50,464 nucleotides of DNA from a virus: the IMG/VR virus record IMGVR_UViG_3300047552_002926, positions 1 to 50,464 of that record; one strand, written 5' to 3'. A program made the position numbers and the translations under genes. This document shows, in pieces, positions 25,889 through 34,695 of this stretch (positions are counted from its first letter, which is position 1; every line of letters begins with the position of its first letter). Below the pieces are notes generated by a model, which saw only the letters and a list, made by a program, of their open reading frames with translations, was not told the origin of the DNA and searched no databases.

Positions 25889-26806
25889 TTACGAAACTTC
25901 TACGAGTTTCGATTTGGCTTTCATTCGACGTTGCATCAGCGGGTCGAATAAGGCTGGCTTCGGTTGCGCATCAAACACACGCTGAATTGCTTGTGATGGC
26001 GTTTCCAATGTATCTGCGAGGCCAGCATTGATTGCTGATTGACCGTAAAAGCACTTAGCCTGAGTTGCCACGACTGCATCAACGCTCAAGTTACGAGCCT
26101 TTGCAACAAAGCCAGTGAACATTGCATAGAACATGTCGAGCTGCGCGTTGAACTCTGCCAGTGCGGGTTCGCTCAATGGGTCTGAGGGGTTGCCATCTGC
26201 TTTGTTGTCGCCACGAGTGAGGGTCGTTACCTTAATGCCCTCTTCGTCAAGCATCTTGGAATAATCCATGTGCTGCATCAAGACACCAATCGAGCCAACA
26301 CCATCGGTATCGCTAACGCTGATCGTGTCGCAAGCGCAAGCGATCAGGTAGCCAGCGCTGTAGGCCGAGTGGTTGACGATTGCTTGGATTGGCTTCACGC
26401 CTCGATTTGCGTAGATCAAATTAGCCAAATCGAAAGCGCCAGCAACTGAGCCGCCTGGTGTATCTAGGTCAAAAACGATAGACAAACAGGCGGGGTCATT
26501 GATTGCGGCTGTAAATTGCTGTGCGATTGACTCGTATGCAGTCATTCGGCTACACATTTGCAAGTTGCCAGTACGTGCAACCAATGGGCCATACACAGCG
26601 ATGTTGGCAATTCCACCAGCGTAACCACTGCCTTCATCTGATTCGTCACCGTCATCATCATCAAACACGCCCATTTGAGCCTTGCTGAAACCAGCAACAT
26701 TCAAACCAAGGTGGATTTTGGCAAAAACAACAGCGTCGAACATCAGCGCGGGTGTCGCAAGCATGGGCTTGTTGAAAATCTCGCCCATGATGTGTTGATA
26801 TTTCAT
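25889..26806 (-). CDS. S49-family head maturation protease
   Basis: A 305-aa ClpP/SppA-fold serine peptidase. Motifs are VFDLDTPGGSVAGAF (about 111-125), HSAYSAGYLIACACD with likely nucleophile Ser150, VGSIGVLMQHMDY, and NKADGNPSDP with likely base Lys202. In HK97-type phages it cuts scaffold segments from the capsid protein. An acidic stretch (FDDDDGDESDEGSG, about 48-61) is a distinctive linker. Its ATG overlaps the portal stop by 4 bp, and the capsid gene follows. Confidence 0.9.
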   Translation of the reverse strand: MKYQHIMGEIFNKPMLATPALMFDAVVFAKIHLGLNVAGFSKAQMGVFDDDDGDESDEGSGYAGGIANIAVYGPLVARTGNLQMCSRMTAYESIAQQFTAAINDPACLSIVFDLDTPGGSVAGAFDLANLIYANRGVKPIQAIVNHSAYSAGYLIACACDTISVSDTDGVGSIGVLMQHMDYSKMLDEEGIKVTTLTRGDNKADGNPSDPLSEPALAEFNAQLDMFYAMFTGFVAKARNLSVDAVVATQAKCFYGQSAINAGLADTLETPSQAIQRVFDAQPKPALFDPLMQRRMKAKSKLVEVS

Positions 26807-28056
26807 TGGTCACTTTCTTTCTTTGGTGCTGGACGTAGCCCGATTGGTGCGCCCGTTTTACCGTCTGCCATGTTGAGTGGCACAAGGTACTGATTTCCAC
26901 CATCTACAGGCGGTTCATCTATCTTTTTACGAATGTCGTTGGTACTCAAGAATCCCCATTGCTTTCCAAGCGCGTAGGACTCATATCGACTTTTCAGATC
27001 ACCGCGAATCAAGCCTGACACGTCAAACTTCACGTAGACACCTGATTTGCGCTCATCCATCGTGAGCAGATCGCGCTCAATGGCCTCTTCGTGCCTTTTA
27101 ATCCAAGGCATCAAGCCATAGCTGACAAACTCAATTGCTAGTTGTTCTGTGTTTGCTTTGACTTGTGAAGACTCGCCAAGCATGTGAGCAGGGACACCAA
27201 AGATTCGAGCAACGTCACGAACTCCCCACCCTCTCGTGAGAATCAGCTCGGCGTCTTCATTCGACATTGACAAAGGTGAAAACTTACCGCCGCCAGCAAG
27301 AACCGCAACGCTTCCGGCATTGGACGAGCCGGAGTGCATGTCTCGCCAGTCGTTTTTAATCTTCTTGAGCGTCTCTTCATCTGTGATCTTTTGCGGGTAT
27401 TCCAAAATACCACTCAACTTCGTGCCATTGCCAAACACTGAGCTGGAATGTTCCTCCACCGCTGCGACCAATCCAATAGCCTCTGCGTGAAGTGAAATTG
27501 GCGACAAACCCGCATAACCGTTATCCGAGATCCATCGAACGTGGTGAATGTCGTTTGCTGAATACATGCCCTGAAACTGGTCAACAGTTGAATGCAAGAC
27601 ACGGTAGTAAGGCATCCGGTCAATCGGGCTGACCATGATCTGCACTCGATCTGGGTGCAGCGGGTGCAATTCTTTGACTTGGTATTTCTTGTCACGGATG
27701 ATCAGGAAGAACGCATTACCGCGAAGCCCCAAGCTGATCTGCTTGAACTCGTTGAACTCAAACGGGGTCATCCAACCGTTAGGCGCGTAGTTAAGCAGCG
27801 CCGAAACAGGGTGATCATTCAAAGGCTCGATTGAATCACCAGCGCCTCGCTTGTAGACACCACAAGGAAGCTGTGCGAATGACTCAGCCAAGATCGACAC
27901 GGCACGTTGAACCGCCGTGATTGCCAGAGCAGATGAGGGTGTGACGTTAATTCCTGCGCGGGTTCGGTTTCCTGTTGAGGAAAAAGCCCCCATCCAACCG
28001 CCCGTCCCTGCTGGTGACGTTGCACCACTGCCAGAAAACATGCCAGAGGTAAACAT
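26803..28056 (-). CDS. Portal protein (HK97 family)
   Basis: A 417-aa portal that forms the dodecameric DNA channel at one capsid vertex. Family patterns include AVQRAVSILAESFAQLPCGVY near residue 50, LLNYAPNGWMTPFEF, GLRGNAFFLIIRD near 108-120, and the late RGWGVRDVARIFGVPAHMLG near 280. It sits between terminase and protease genes, with ATG/stop contact on both sides. Confidence 0.94.
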   Translation of the reverse strand: MFTSGMFSGSGATSPAGTGGWMGAFSSTGNRTRAGINVTPSSALAITAVQRAVSILAESFAQLPCGVYKRGAGDSIEPLNDHPVSALLNYAPNGWMTPFEFNEFKQISLGLRGNAFFLIIRDKKYQVKELHPLHPDRVQIMVSPIDRMPYYRVLHSTVDQFQGMYSANDIHHVRWISDNGYAGLSPISLHAEAIGLVAAVEEHSSSVFGNGTKLSGILEYPQKITDEETLKKIKNDWRDMHSGSSNAGSVAVLAGGGKFSPLSMSNEDAELILTRGWGVRDVARIFGVPAHMLGESSQVKANTEQLAIEFVSYGLMPWIKRHEEAIERDLLTMDERKSGVYVKFDVSGLIRGDLKSRYESYALGKQWGFLSTNDIRKKIDEPPVDGGNQYLVPLNMADGKTGAPIGLRPAPKKESDQ

Positions 28057-28259
28057 TACGCTCGGCCTCCGTGGTTAGCGATTGATCGAGCAAACATTGC
28101 CGACCAGCCCATGAGCAAAATGCCAGCGACCATCAACGAGGCGGGAATGCTGACCAATGCAATGCCTGTCACCAGAGAAAAGAAGCCGATGATTCCTGCG
28201 GACATGGCTACGCCATCGGGCGTTTTTACTTTCGCCCAAAAAGCGCTACATGCCGACAT
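28056..28259 (-). CDS. Small membrane protein overlapping terLS
   Basis: A 67-aa protein read from an ATG inside the last codons of the terminase gene (AGGA about nine bases upstream). Two hydrophobic helices, about 18-35 and 40-56. Earlier ATGs at 28277 and 28274 are possible. No family recognised. Small proteins in this slot are common in HK97-like phages of Burkholderiales. Confidence 0.6.
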   Translation of the reverse strand: MSACSAFWAKVKTPDGVAMSAGIIGFFSLVTGIALVSIPASLMVAGILLMGWSAMFARSIANHGGRA

Positions 28260-29847
28260 AAACGAATTCCTCATCATCTTCTTTCTCTTCTTTACCAGCT
28301 GCGCCGAGCGCCATAGCAAGCGCCACCATTCCATCAATGCGGCCTGTACTTTTTGATTTGGTGAGCTTTCTGTTGTCAGCGGCATCCTTCTCGGTCACGG
28401 CATTTGCCGCGCACATCGTTAGAGCTGGATTCATGCCGTGGGCGATTTGCTCGTTGAGCAATGCAATCTCAAGCGTGGTCAGCGCTGGCCCCATGTCTTT
28501 GAAGCCCTGACCAAATGGAACTAATGGCAACTCGATACCGAGCTTTTCCAGCTCTCGCTTAAATAGATCAATGCGCCACCTGTCGTAGCTGATCGCTACG
28601 ATGTTGCAGCCATCAATCGCATCAACAATGTCTTGCACGACATGCTCGTAATCAATTGCTGCACCTGCTGTCGTTTTGATATGGCCCTGTTTCACCCATA
28701 CGTCATAAGGCGCTCTGTCACGCTTCGATCTATCCTCTAGACCCTTTTCAGGAGTCCAGAAGTAGGCTCTAACGTGCCACCTACCCCGCCAAAACGCAGC
28801 CATCACGAATGAGGTCAAGTCGGTCTTGCCTGAAAGGTCGAGTCCCGCATAAACCTCGGCTTCGTAAAAAGCCTGTGGGTCTGGTTCGTGGCCATTCAGC
28901 AGCCACACCTCTTTGCTCACGAATGGTGCGATTGACTGAACACGCTGGTTTAGCTCAAGGTTTCTAAATGTCGCCTCGAATGAGGGCATCCGTTTTGCCT
29001 TGTCTGCCTGATCTTTGAAGACCGACAGGCTTTTGAACTTGCCGAGCGCTGGGTTTGAATAAATCCAGCTTTTCTCGTCCGTTAAATCTGCTTTTTCATC
29101 CGTTGTGTAAACGTGGGCAACAGTAGATTTGGGCTGATTCTTCTTTGCGTCATCAAGCCAGATGCTGAACATGTCGCCATCGTTTGCCGCCTGAACACTG
29201 ATTGCGATTAGCAACGGATGCTCATACAAGCTCTGGCTGGTTGTGATCGAGTCAACAAAGTCCGACTTGGGGCCGCGCACTTGGCCTGTTTCATCAAGAA
29301 TCGCCAACACAGGGCCTTTGCCGTGGTTGTTCTTCGCATCAGCACTCAGCGCCTTGTATTCGACGTTTTTTGACACGCCAATGATCTTGCTACCTGAGTC
29401 AACGATTCGACAAAGGCGACTTAGCGTCTCAGATTGACGAATCATCTTGGCTGCGTAGTTGAAAACTTCGGAAGCCTGTTCGCGGCTCAACGCACCAGAA
29501 ATGATGCGGGAGTTCATCACCGCCTCTGGCCCCGCCAAGTGAACTAGCAAGATGATCGCAATCGTTCCCGTCTTGGCATTTTTACGCGCCATCGACAGAT
29601 AGGCTTCTCGCGTGTGGTGCGGGTTGTCGTACACCGCATAGAAAAAAGCCTCTTGAAAAATATCAAGCCGAATAGGTTTCCCAACAAGCTCACCCTCTGG
29701 AACCAGAAGGTAAGTCTCGGAAAACTTCATCGCCCGTTCAGCACGGGTCAGACTTTTAACTTTTAACTTTCGCCAGTTTCTTACTTTTACCTTTGGGCCA
29801 GACCAGATTGCAGCCTCGACATGCTTAGGCAAGCAAGGCATCTTCAT
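28246..29847 (-). CDS. terL: Terminase large subunit
   Basis: A 533-aa packaging motor and nuclease. The ATPase part shows a Walker A-like SMARKNAKTG (85-94) and a Walker B VLAILDE (180-186). The nuclease part begins near AGLDLSGKTDLTSFV, with an Asp of the metal centre. It is like terminases of the HK97/P27 group, cutting at cos or unit-length ends. It overlaps TerS by 23 bp. Confidence 0.94.
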   Translation of the reverse strand: MKMPCLPKHVEAAIWSGPKVKVRNWRKLKVKSLTRAERAMKFSETYLLVPEGELVGKPIRLDIFQEAFFYAVYDNPHHTREAYLSMARKNAKTGTIAIILLVHLAGPEAVMNSRIISGALSREQASEVFNYAAKMIRQSETLSRLCRIVDSGSKIIGVSKNVEYKALSADAKNNHGKGPVLAILDETGQVRGPKSDFVDSITTSQSLYEHPLLIAISVQAANDGDMFSIWLDDAKKNQPKSTVAHVYTTDEKADLTDEKSWIYSNPALGKFKSLSVFKDQADKAKRMPSFEATFRNLELNQRVQSIAPFVSKEVWLLNGHEPDPQAFYEAEVYAGLDLSGKTDLTSFVMAAFWRGRWHVRAYFWTPEKGLEDRSKRDRAPYDVWVKQGHIKTTAGAAIDYEHVVQDIVDAIDGCNIVAISYDRWRIDLFKRELEKLGIELPLVPFGQGFKDMGPALTTLEIALLNEQIAHGMNPALTMCAANAVTEKDAADNRKLTKSKSTGRIDGMVALAMALGAAGKEEKEDDEEFVYVGM

Positions 29848-30298
29848 CCTGTACTTGACCTTTGGCAGTCACGGCATCGTTGAATGTCCTGCGCCGATTG
29901 CCAACAACCCTTGAATCTGCCTTAGCGTTTGCATTCATGGTCAGCGCCCGAAAGGTTGCCAGTTGGGATTGCTTCAATTCGTTGATCGCCCGAAACCTTG
30001 GATTGGTCACCATCGTGCCCCTATCGTTTTCGACAATCGTTCCCTCGGTATCAAGCAAACCTTGCTCACGCTCGATGTCAGCCATGCAACGAGCGAGCTG
30101 TGCGGCCACTACCAAGTCAGCATCGCTCCACTCACTTCGCGCACGCGCGCGTAGCACATCATTCCAAAAGGGCAAATCTCCGTCTCTCAACTTGACGTGT
30201 TTAGGCACAGATGGCAGGTCAAGTGAAGCGTCCAGCATTGCCGAAATCGCGCCACTTGCCGTGTCAGATGCCCTAATTCGCTTTTGTTTTTGCTTCAT
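29825..30298 (-). CDS. terS: Terminase small subunit (P27 family)
   Basis: A 157-aa DNA-recognition subunit. It has a basic start, the P27-type motif LPSVPKHVKLRDGDLPFWNDV, an acidic helix with ARARSEWSDADLVVAAQLARC, and the conserved NPRFRAINELKQSQLATFRAL. Forms a ring on the packaging site. It lies between the HNH nuclease and TerL, the typical cos-phage order. Confidence 0.9.
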   Translation of the reverse strand: MKQKQKRIRASDTASGAISAMLDASLDLPSVPKHVKLRDGDLPFWNDVLRARARSEWSDADLVVAAQLARCMADIEREQGLLDTEGTIVENDRGTMVTNPRFRAINELKQSQLATFRALTMNANAKADSRVVGNRRRTFNDAVTAKGQVQDEDALLA

Positions 30299-30383
30299 TT
30301 TTAGTGTTTGCGTTTGCGTTGATGGTCACAAGCGGTTTCCGTAGACTGCTAGATAGGAAGTTTTGACCCCCCTAGGTCTATCG

Positions 30384-30683
30384 CTATGTGTTCCAGTGGT
30401 GTCCATGTCTTGTCGGCATCCCTTTGGCATCACTGCCGCTTGTAATCTTTGACCCTAGGTCTACTTGCGTCTTCTCTTTGTGGCACTCGGTGCACAGGCC
30501 TTGTCTATTGCTTGGAGATTCCTTGCCGCCCTTATATAGAGGGACGATGTGGTCAACCTCTCTAGTCATCCTGACAATCCCCTTGGCTTTGCACTTAACG
30601 CACAGTGGGTTGGCTCTCAGGACTTCCTGCCTTATGGCTTGGAGCTTCCGTCCTGTGATGCGCTTGGTCTTCTCATAGATCAT
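30384..30683 (-). CDS. HNH endonuclease for packaging
   Basis: A 99-aa HNH nuclease from the ATG at 30683 (GAGG six bases upstream). Motifs are CVKC (28-31), the HNH core VDHIVPLYKGG with His45, SNRQGLCTECHKEKT with the second zinc pair and last His. HNH proteins beside terminase are needed for cos cleavage in HK97-type phages. The start overlaps the preceding stop. Confidence 0.9.
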   Translation of the reverse strand: MIYEKTKRITGRKLQAIRQEVLRANPLCVKCKAKGIVRMTREVDHIVPLYKGGKESPSNRQGLCTECHKEKTQVDLGSKITSGSDAKGMPTRHGHHWNT

Positions 30684-31026
30684 CAGGAACCTCTTGTGGG
30701 TTGTTCCGAATGTGCATCCATCCCTCACCCGATGCCCTGCGTCTTACGACTACGAATCGAATTCCGAATCTGTCTGCTGCGGCTTGGAGTGTTCGAGTCT
30801 TGTCTTGCATGAACCAAGCCCTCGCATCGTTGAGGCTTGATTCCTCTGTCTCTATGGCAGAGCGCCTCTCCATCTTCTGAGCAGTGGCAAGTGCTGCGGT
30901 TGCGGTTCTTAGTTCCGCTACCGTGATGTTCGCCTTGGGTGATAGCCTGTCACCTTGTTTGGTTAAGAGCATCCCTCGGGCGATCTGTCTTATTGCTAGT
31001 GCATCGTTCTCGCTTGGGGTCTTCAT
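30673..31026 (-). CDS. Hypothetical protein before the HNH gene
   Basis: A 117-aa protein from the ATG at 31026 with AGAGG upstream. Mostly helical, with basic residues around FGIRFVVVRRRASGEGWMHI. Not recognised. It lies between the methyltransferase and HNH genes at the head of the late operon and may bind DNA. Confidence 0.6.
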   Translation of the reverse strand: MKTPSENDALAIRQIARGMLLTKQGDRLSPKANITVAELRTATAALATAQKMERRSAIETEESSLNDARAWFMQDKTRTLQAAADRFGIRFVVVRRRASGEGWMHIRNNPQEVPDDL

Positions 31027-31046
31027 GCTCAACCTCTAGGGTTTAG

Positions 31047-32276
31047 CTAGTGTGTGTGTCTTTCGTTACTTAATGACGCGAAGGTTTGTTGAGTACCTTC
31101 TAGCGTTGCGTCACCGCCTGTGAATTCTTGCCAGCGTTTCACGATCACATCGCAGTACTTACCGTCTAGCTCCATCAACCTTGACGATCTGCCGTGCTTC
31201 TCACACGCGATCATGGTTGAACCAGAGCCGCCGAATAAGTCAAGCACCACGTCTCCACCTCGGCTGCTGTTGAGTAACGGGTACTCAATGAGCGCGATTG
31301 GCTTCATGGTTGGGTGAACATCGTTTCGCTGTGGTCGGTCAAAGTTCCATACCGTTGATTGCTTGCGGTCTGTGTACCAGCGGTGGGCGGCTGTTGCCTT
31401 CCATCCATACAAGACGGGCTCATGCTGCCAGTGGTAATCCTGTCGGCCCATGACGAACTGTTGCTTTACCCACACGCAGCATTGAGCCAGCTTGAAGCCA
31501 GCCTCGACCATTGCCTTGCGGAAGTTCATTCCCTCGCTATCGGCGTGGAAGACATAAAGGCCAGCACCGTCCTTAGCGACCAAGAACATAGCTGTGTAGG
31601 CGGCAAACAGGAATTGGTAAAACGATTCAGCGCTCATGCTGTCGTTCTTGATGGTCAGCTTTTCCTCTGTGCCGCCTTCATAGGCCACGTTGTACGGCGG
31701 GTCGGTGATGATCAGATCAGCCTTGTAGCCAGCCATTAGACGCTCAACGTCCGCTGTGCTTGTGCTATCGCCACACATCACGCGATGGTCGCCACATAGC
31801 CAAACATCGCCAGCCTGTGAGATTGGCGTGTCGCTTAGTTCGGGGGCTGAGTCTTCATCGGTCAGTCCGTCCTTGGCATCTGGCTCCAGCAATGCGCCTA
31901 GCTCTTCAATGTCAAAGCCGAGCATGTCAAGGTCGAAGCCCTCTGCCTTCAAGTCGCCAAGCTCAAGTGCAAGCAACTCGTTATCCCATCCGGCGTTTTC
32001 AGCCAATCGGTTGTCAGCGATCACATAGGCGCGTTTCTGCGTCTCTGTCATGTGGGACAGCTCAATGCAAGGGACTTCAATCAGGCCGAGCTTACGAGCT
32101 GCCAAGATGCGACCATGACCAGCAATGATGCCGTTGTCGCCATCGACCAATACAGGGTTAGTCCATCCGAACTCTTTGATGCTGGAAGCGATCTGCGCTA
32201 CCTGTGCATCTGAGTGAGTGCGTGAATTCCGACAATAGGGAATCAGGCTCTCAATGGTTCTGTTTGTGACTTGCAT
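31047..32276 (-). CDS. ParB-like / DNA adenine-type methyltransferase fusion
   Basis: A 409-aa protein with an N-terminal ParB/Srx-like domain (about residues 5-110: NPVLVDGDNGIIAGHGRILAA and YVIADNRLAENAGWD) joined to a beta-class methyltransferase. The catalytic motif is TDPPYN (191-196) and the cofactor motif FGGSGST (348-354). Motif order (DPPY first) marks the beta class, which makes N6-methyladenine or N4-methylcytosine. In phages such enzymes protect DNA from restriction or mark it for packaging. It is the first gene after the late promoter. The recognition sequence cannot be predicted. Confidence 0.92.
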   Translation of the reverse strand: MQVTNRTIESLIPYCRNSRTHSDAQVAQIASSIKEFGWTNPVLVDGDNGIIAGHGRILAARKLGLIEVPCIELSHMTETQKRAYVIADNRLAENAGWDNELLALELGDLKAEGFDLDMLGFDIEELGALLEPDAKDGLTDEDSAPELSDTPISQAGDVWLCGDHRVMCGDSTSTADVERLMAGYKADLIITDPPYNVAYEGGTEEKLTIKNDSMSAESFYQFLFAAYTAMFLVAKDGAGLYVFHADSEGMNFRKAMVEAGFKLAQCCVWVKQQFVMGRQDYHWQHEPVLYGWKATAAHRWYTDRKQSTVWNFDRPQRNDVHPTMKPIALIEYPLLNSSRGGDVVLDLFGGSGSTMIACEKHGRSSRLMELDGKYCDVIVKRWQEFTGGDATLEGTQQTFASLSNERHTH

Positions 32277-32389
32277 CGTGGCGCAGCTTTGGAGATTTGG
32301 GAAGCTGACGTATCAGCGGCTAGACCTTTGAATGCAAAACTGCACATTGCCCTGTTGGGCGCTTGGTGTGGTCTAGGCTGTCACCCAAA

Positions 32390-32518
32390 GAAAACCCGCC
32401 GCGACATTGCTATCGGGCGGGGGTATTGGCTCCAGCGCTTTCAGCAGGAATGCTTGTCAGGCTCTACCCTGCTTGCTCCAGAAACACAAAAGCCCGAAGC
32501 GCTTTAATTCTTCGGGCT
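32390..32518 (-). terminator. Two terminators in the late leader (tR'-like)
   Basis: AGCCCGAAG (32491-32499) pairs with CTTCGGGCT (32510-32518), followed by four T on the minus strand. Further on, CCCGCC (32395-32400) pairs with GGCGGG (32416-32421), followed by TTTTCTTT. Both lie between the late promoter at 32.6 kb and the first late gene at 32276, as the terminator does after lambda pR'. The rest of 32277-32580 has no convincing gene. Confidence 0.75.
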
Positions 32519-32586
32519 TTCTATCGGGCGCACTTCGACTGCCGCAAAGCATCGAAGGCACAAGACGCGGTGTCAGGGAGGCGTTC

Positions 32587-32615
32587 AGTATAGGTGCGAT
32601 TTTTCAATTCGTTAA
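32587..32615 (-). promoter_or_regulatory. Candidate late promoter (pR'-like)
   Basis: On the minus strand -35 TTAACG (32615-32610), 17-bp spacer, -10 TATACT (32592-32587). The start would be near 32580, about 60 bp before the first terminator. The Q-like gene lies about 340 bp upstream, with a rightward 94-aa gene between. This repeats the lambda logic of Q, late promoter, early terminator, late genes. Confidence 0.65.
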
Positions 32616-32671
32616 ACGCCTACCCAATAAAAGCAAAGAATCTTAAAAATTCTTTTCATCTCGATACAAGC

Positions 32672-32956
32672 ATGGCAAATTTAGACGACTTCCCAATAAA
32701 GGTTATTTGTATGAAATTCAATGATGCGGTCGAAATGATGAAGTGTAAAAGTGGCTACCTTTCAGTCTTACCCTGTCTTTCCGATTCGGGCATGGAAAAG
32801 CTGTTTAGGCTAAAAAGCCTAGAAACTCTGCACCAAATTGAAATTCTGGCCGATCTACTTCTCGAAGGGAAAAGGCTATTTATTTGGAATAACCAGTTTT
32901 TTACAGAGCTACTAGAAGATGATTTCGAATGGCTAGAAAGCTCCCTAAACATCTAA
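32672..32956 (+). CDS. Hypothetical 94-aa protein, opposite strand to its neighbours
   Basis: A 94-aa protein, acidic and helical, with FEWLESSLNI at the end and LSVLPCLSDSGMEKLFRLK in the middle. It reads against the surrounding leftward genes, stops 1 bp before the Q-like stop, and its start lies upstream of the late promoter on the other strand. Not recognised. An accessory gene with its own promoter is likely. Confidence 0.5.
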   Translation: MANLDDFPIKVICMKFNDAVEMMKCKSGYLSVLPCLSDSGMEKLFRLKSLETLHQIEILADLLLEGKRLFIWNNQFFTELLEDDFEWLESSLNI

Positions 32957-32957
32957 A

Positions 32958-33359
32958 TCACGCACTTGTGTTCATTGTTGCTGTCGGTCCGTGGCATCGC
33001 CAGTTGTTGTCAAACATCCGAACGCCAGCCAAGAAGGTCTCTGCCCATGTCCTTGGTGATAGTTTGTAAGACCGACGAATTGCATCTGGTGGTAAGCGCT
33101 GAGGAATGTAGGACGCATGAAGCACTCGGCGGTATTGAATCGGCACAAGGTTCAATGTGCGCTGAACATCCATTGCGCGAAAGTCTGCGATAAACGGCTC
33201 CATTGGCTCATCTTCGCTCCACATGGGCGGTGCGCGGTACTTATGCTCGATGGACGCGCAGTGCTGCTTTTTGTATCTGTCTTGCGCCCAACACCCATAT
33301 TGGTAGAGAAGTCGGTCGGCTTGTTTCAAATCATCGGGCACTCGTTTCGTGGCTGTCAT
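32958..33359 (-). CDS. Putative late antiterminator (Q-like)
   Basis: A 133-aa protein at the end of the leftward early operon, just after ninB and ninG, where lambdoid phages carry Q. It has an N-terminal helix with DRLLYQYGCWAQDRYKK and a C-terminal HTH-like part (LPPDAIRRSYKLSPRTWAETF). It would let RNA polymerase pass the two leader terminators. The family match is by position and pattern only; a sigma-like role is an alternative. Confidence 0.65.
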   Translation of the reverse strand: MTATKRVPDDLKQADRLLYQYGCWAQDRYKKQHCASIEHKYRAPPMWSEDEPMEPFIADFRAMDVQRTLNLVPIQYRRVLHASYIPQRLPPDAIRRSYKLSPRTWAETFLAGVRMFDNNWRCHGPTATMNTSA

Positions 33360-33556
33360 TGGCTAACCTTTAATTTAAAACTTTTACAACGCTTGAAGCA
33401 GATTCGGTTGGTCAGGTTGCAGACGCTTACCGTCTCGATTGCAAACTCCATCGTCAATTTGTGTTTGCAGTCAGCGCATGATTTGTTGAGTGCTTGTTGC
33501 TGCTTGCGCTCTAGAACCCGCTCTGGGTTTCCGTATTGCCATGCGTCAAAGGCCAT
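33356..33556 (-). CDS. Small four-cysteine protein
   Basis: A 66-aa protein with CADCKHK, then CNLTNRICFKRC, likely one zinc site, and a basic end. It overlaps ninG by 11 bp and the Q-like gene by 4 bp. It resembles the many short zinc proteins in nin regions; function unknown. Confidence 0.6.
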   Translation of the reverse strand: MAFDAWQYGNPERVLERKQQQALNKSCADCKHKLTMEFAIETVSVCNLTNRICFKRCKSFKLKVSQ

Positions 33557-34118
33557 GTGAGACCTTTAGTTGCTTTGTCATTGATCGGTACTCGGCGGTT
33601 AGGGTCTTGAGCCCTTCGCTGGTGTACTTTCTAAGCACTTGGTCAGATTCAAGCGAATCAAGGCGAGTCAATCCGATGCGGGTAAACAGGCCACGGCGGT
33701 ACTCCACAGCATTACCAGACAGGTACAGGTTGCATTTTTTGCACTGTCCGTGAGCGTTGTCTTCATGGAATCGAAGGTGCGGAGCGCTACCCACTGAGCG
33801 ATAGTGACCACAATCGAAGCTGCCGCCCAGAGCCTCACGCGCCAGCGGAACCCCGCATGAAATGCAGGGCTGGTTAGCGTCACGGGCACGGATGAACTGG
33901 TTAAAAGCCACTTGAGCCTTCTTCATCCAATCCGAGCGAGTCAAGATTGCTTCTTTGCGCTCTTTTAGGGTTTTGGCCTCTGCCTTCTTGCGGTCATCAA
34001 ATGACTTGAGCAATGCCAGCGACTTAGCGCACTCGATGCCACAGACTTTTTGAAGTGGTCGAACCTTTGTGTACTCGGTACCGCAATGCTTGCACTTGTG
34101 CTGCTTGGTGGGCTTCAT
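33546..34118 (-). CDS. ninG: Recombination protein NinG (Rap)
   Basis: A 190-aa NinG/Rap protein, a structure-specific nuclease acting on branched DNA in phage recombination. The N-terminal zinc region CKHCGTEYTKVRPLQKVCGIEC (in two parts here) is followed by a coiled charged helix, then CISCGVPL, FDCGHYRSVGSAPHLRF and NAHGQCKKCNLY, the conserved core. The pairing with NinB (4-bp overlap) confirms it. Confidence 0.93.
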   Translation of the reverse strand: MKPTKQHKCKHCGTEYTKVRPLQKVCGIECAKSLALLKSFDDRKKAEAKTLKERKEAILTRSDWMKKAQVAFNQFIRARDANQPCISCGVPLAREALGGSFDCGHYRSVGSAPHLRFHEDNAHGQCKKCNLYLSGNAVEYRRGLFTRIGLTRLDSLESDQVLRKYTSEGLKTLTAEYRSMTKQLKVSHGL

Positions 34119-34525
34119 GCAGCCATCCGTTCATCACGGTAGACGGTCACGCCGCGAAGTGCAGCAGTAGCAATCAAAAATTCAATCCACTCGCTGAATT
34201 TCTTTTTGCCAAACTGACTTGTGCGCTGCCCAAGCATCACCACGCCGCCATCCAGCCCCATTGCTAGACGAGCTGTCTCACGTTGGAATGCGGCGGTTAG
34301 AACATCTTTCCACTCGTCAGGCTGCATCTTTACCATCTGACCATTGACGGGCCATTCAAGCTGCTTGCTGAATGCGTCTAGGTAAGGCCACTGTGCAGCG
34401 TTTTGCTCCACTGTGCGCCCACCTTCGAACAAAGACATAAACCAGCCATCAGGCGCTTGCATAGCTGCTTGCGCAGCGTTTTGACGGACGTGGGCGGTTG
34501 ATAGGCAATAGACCTGCTTAGTCAT
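34115..34525 (-). CDS. ninB: NinB recombination protein
   Basis: A 136-aa NinB (Orf) family protein, which binds single-stranded DNA and helps load recombinase in lambda. The start is the ATG at 34525 after GAGGTGG; a longer frame upstream is not needed and overlaps another gene. Visible pattern: LDAFSKQLEWPVNGQMVKM and EEWK-like PDEWKDVLTAAFQRE, then the late GQRTSQFGKKKFSEWIEFL. Confidence 0.92.
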   Translation of the reverse strand: MTKQVYCLSTAHVRQNAAQAAMQAPDGWFMSLFEGGRTVEQNAAQWPYLDAFSKQLEWPVNGQMVKMQPDEWKDVLTAAFQRETARLAMGLDGGVVMLGQRTSQFGKKKFSEWIEFLIATAALRGVTVYRDERMAA

Positions 34526-34652
34526 AGTCCACCTCGATGCAGGTAATTGGTGTGTTGGTAAACAGAATCCGAAAGTGACCGAATCCAAATGAGCCAAGGA
34601 TTGCAAGTACGCAAATCGTCACGCCGATTGCTGCGAAAGTGTTTTTAATCAT
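34518..34652 (-). CDS. 44-aa single-helix membrane protein
   Basis: A short frame from the ATG at 34652 to TAA at 34518. One membrane helix (AAIGVTICVLAILGSFGFG, about residues 7-25) and a short tail. It overlaps ninB by 8 bp, covering ninB's ribosome site, so the two are coupled. Function unknown. Confidence 0.6.
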   Translation of the reverse strand: MIKNTFAAIGVTICVLAILGSFGFGHFRILFTNTPITCIEVDYD

Positions 34653-34695
34653 GATGCCCACCCTTCTCGCATTGCCACGACTTGCTCAGATTCAC

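Noticed and set aside
32271-32646. Overlapping plus-strand frames before the methyltransferase gene
   Set aside because: They cover the late leader with its two terminators and have no conserved look or ribosome sites.
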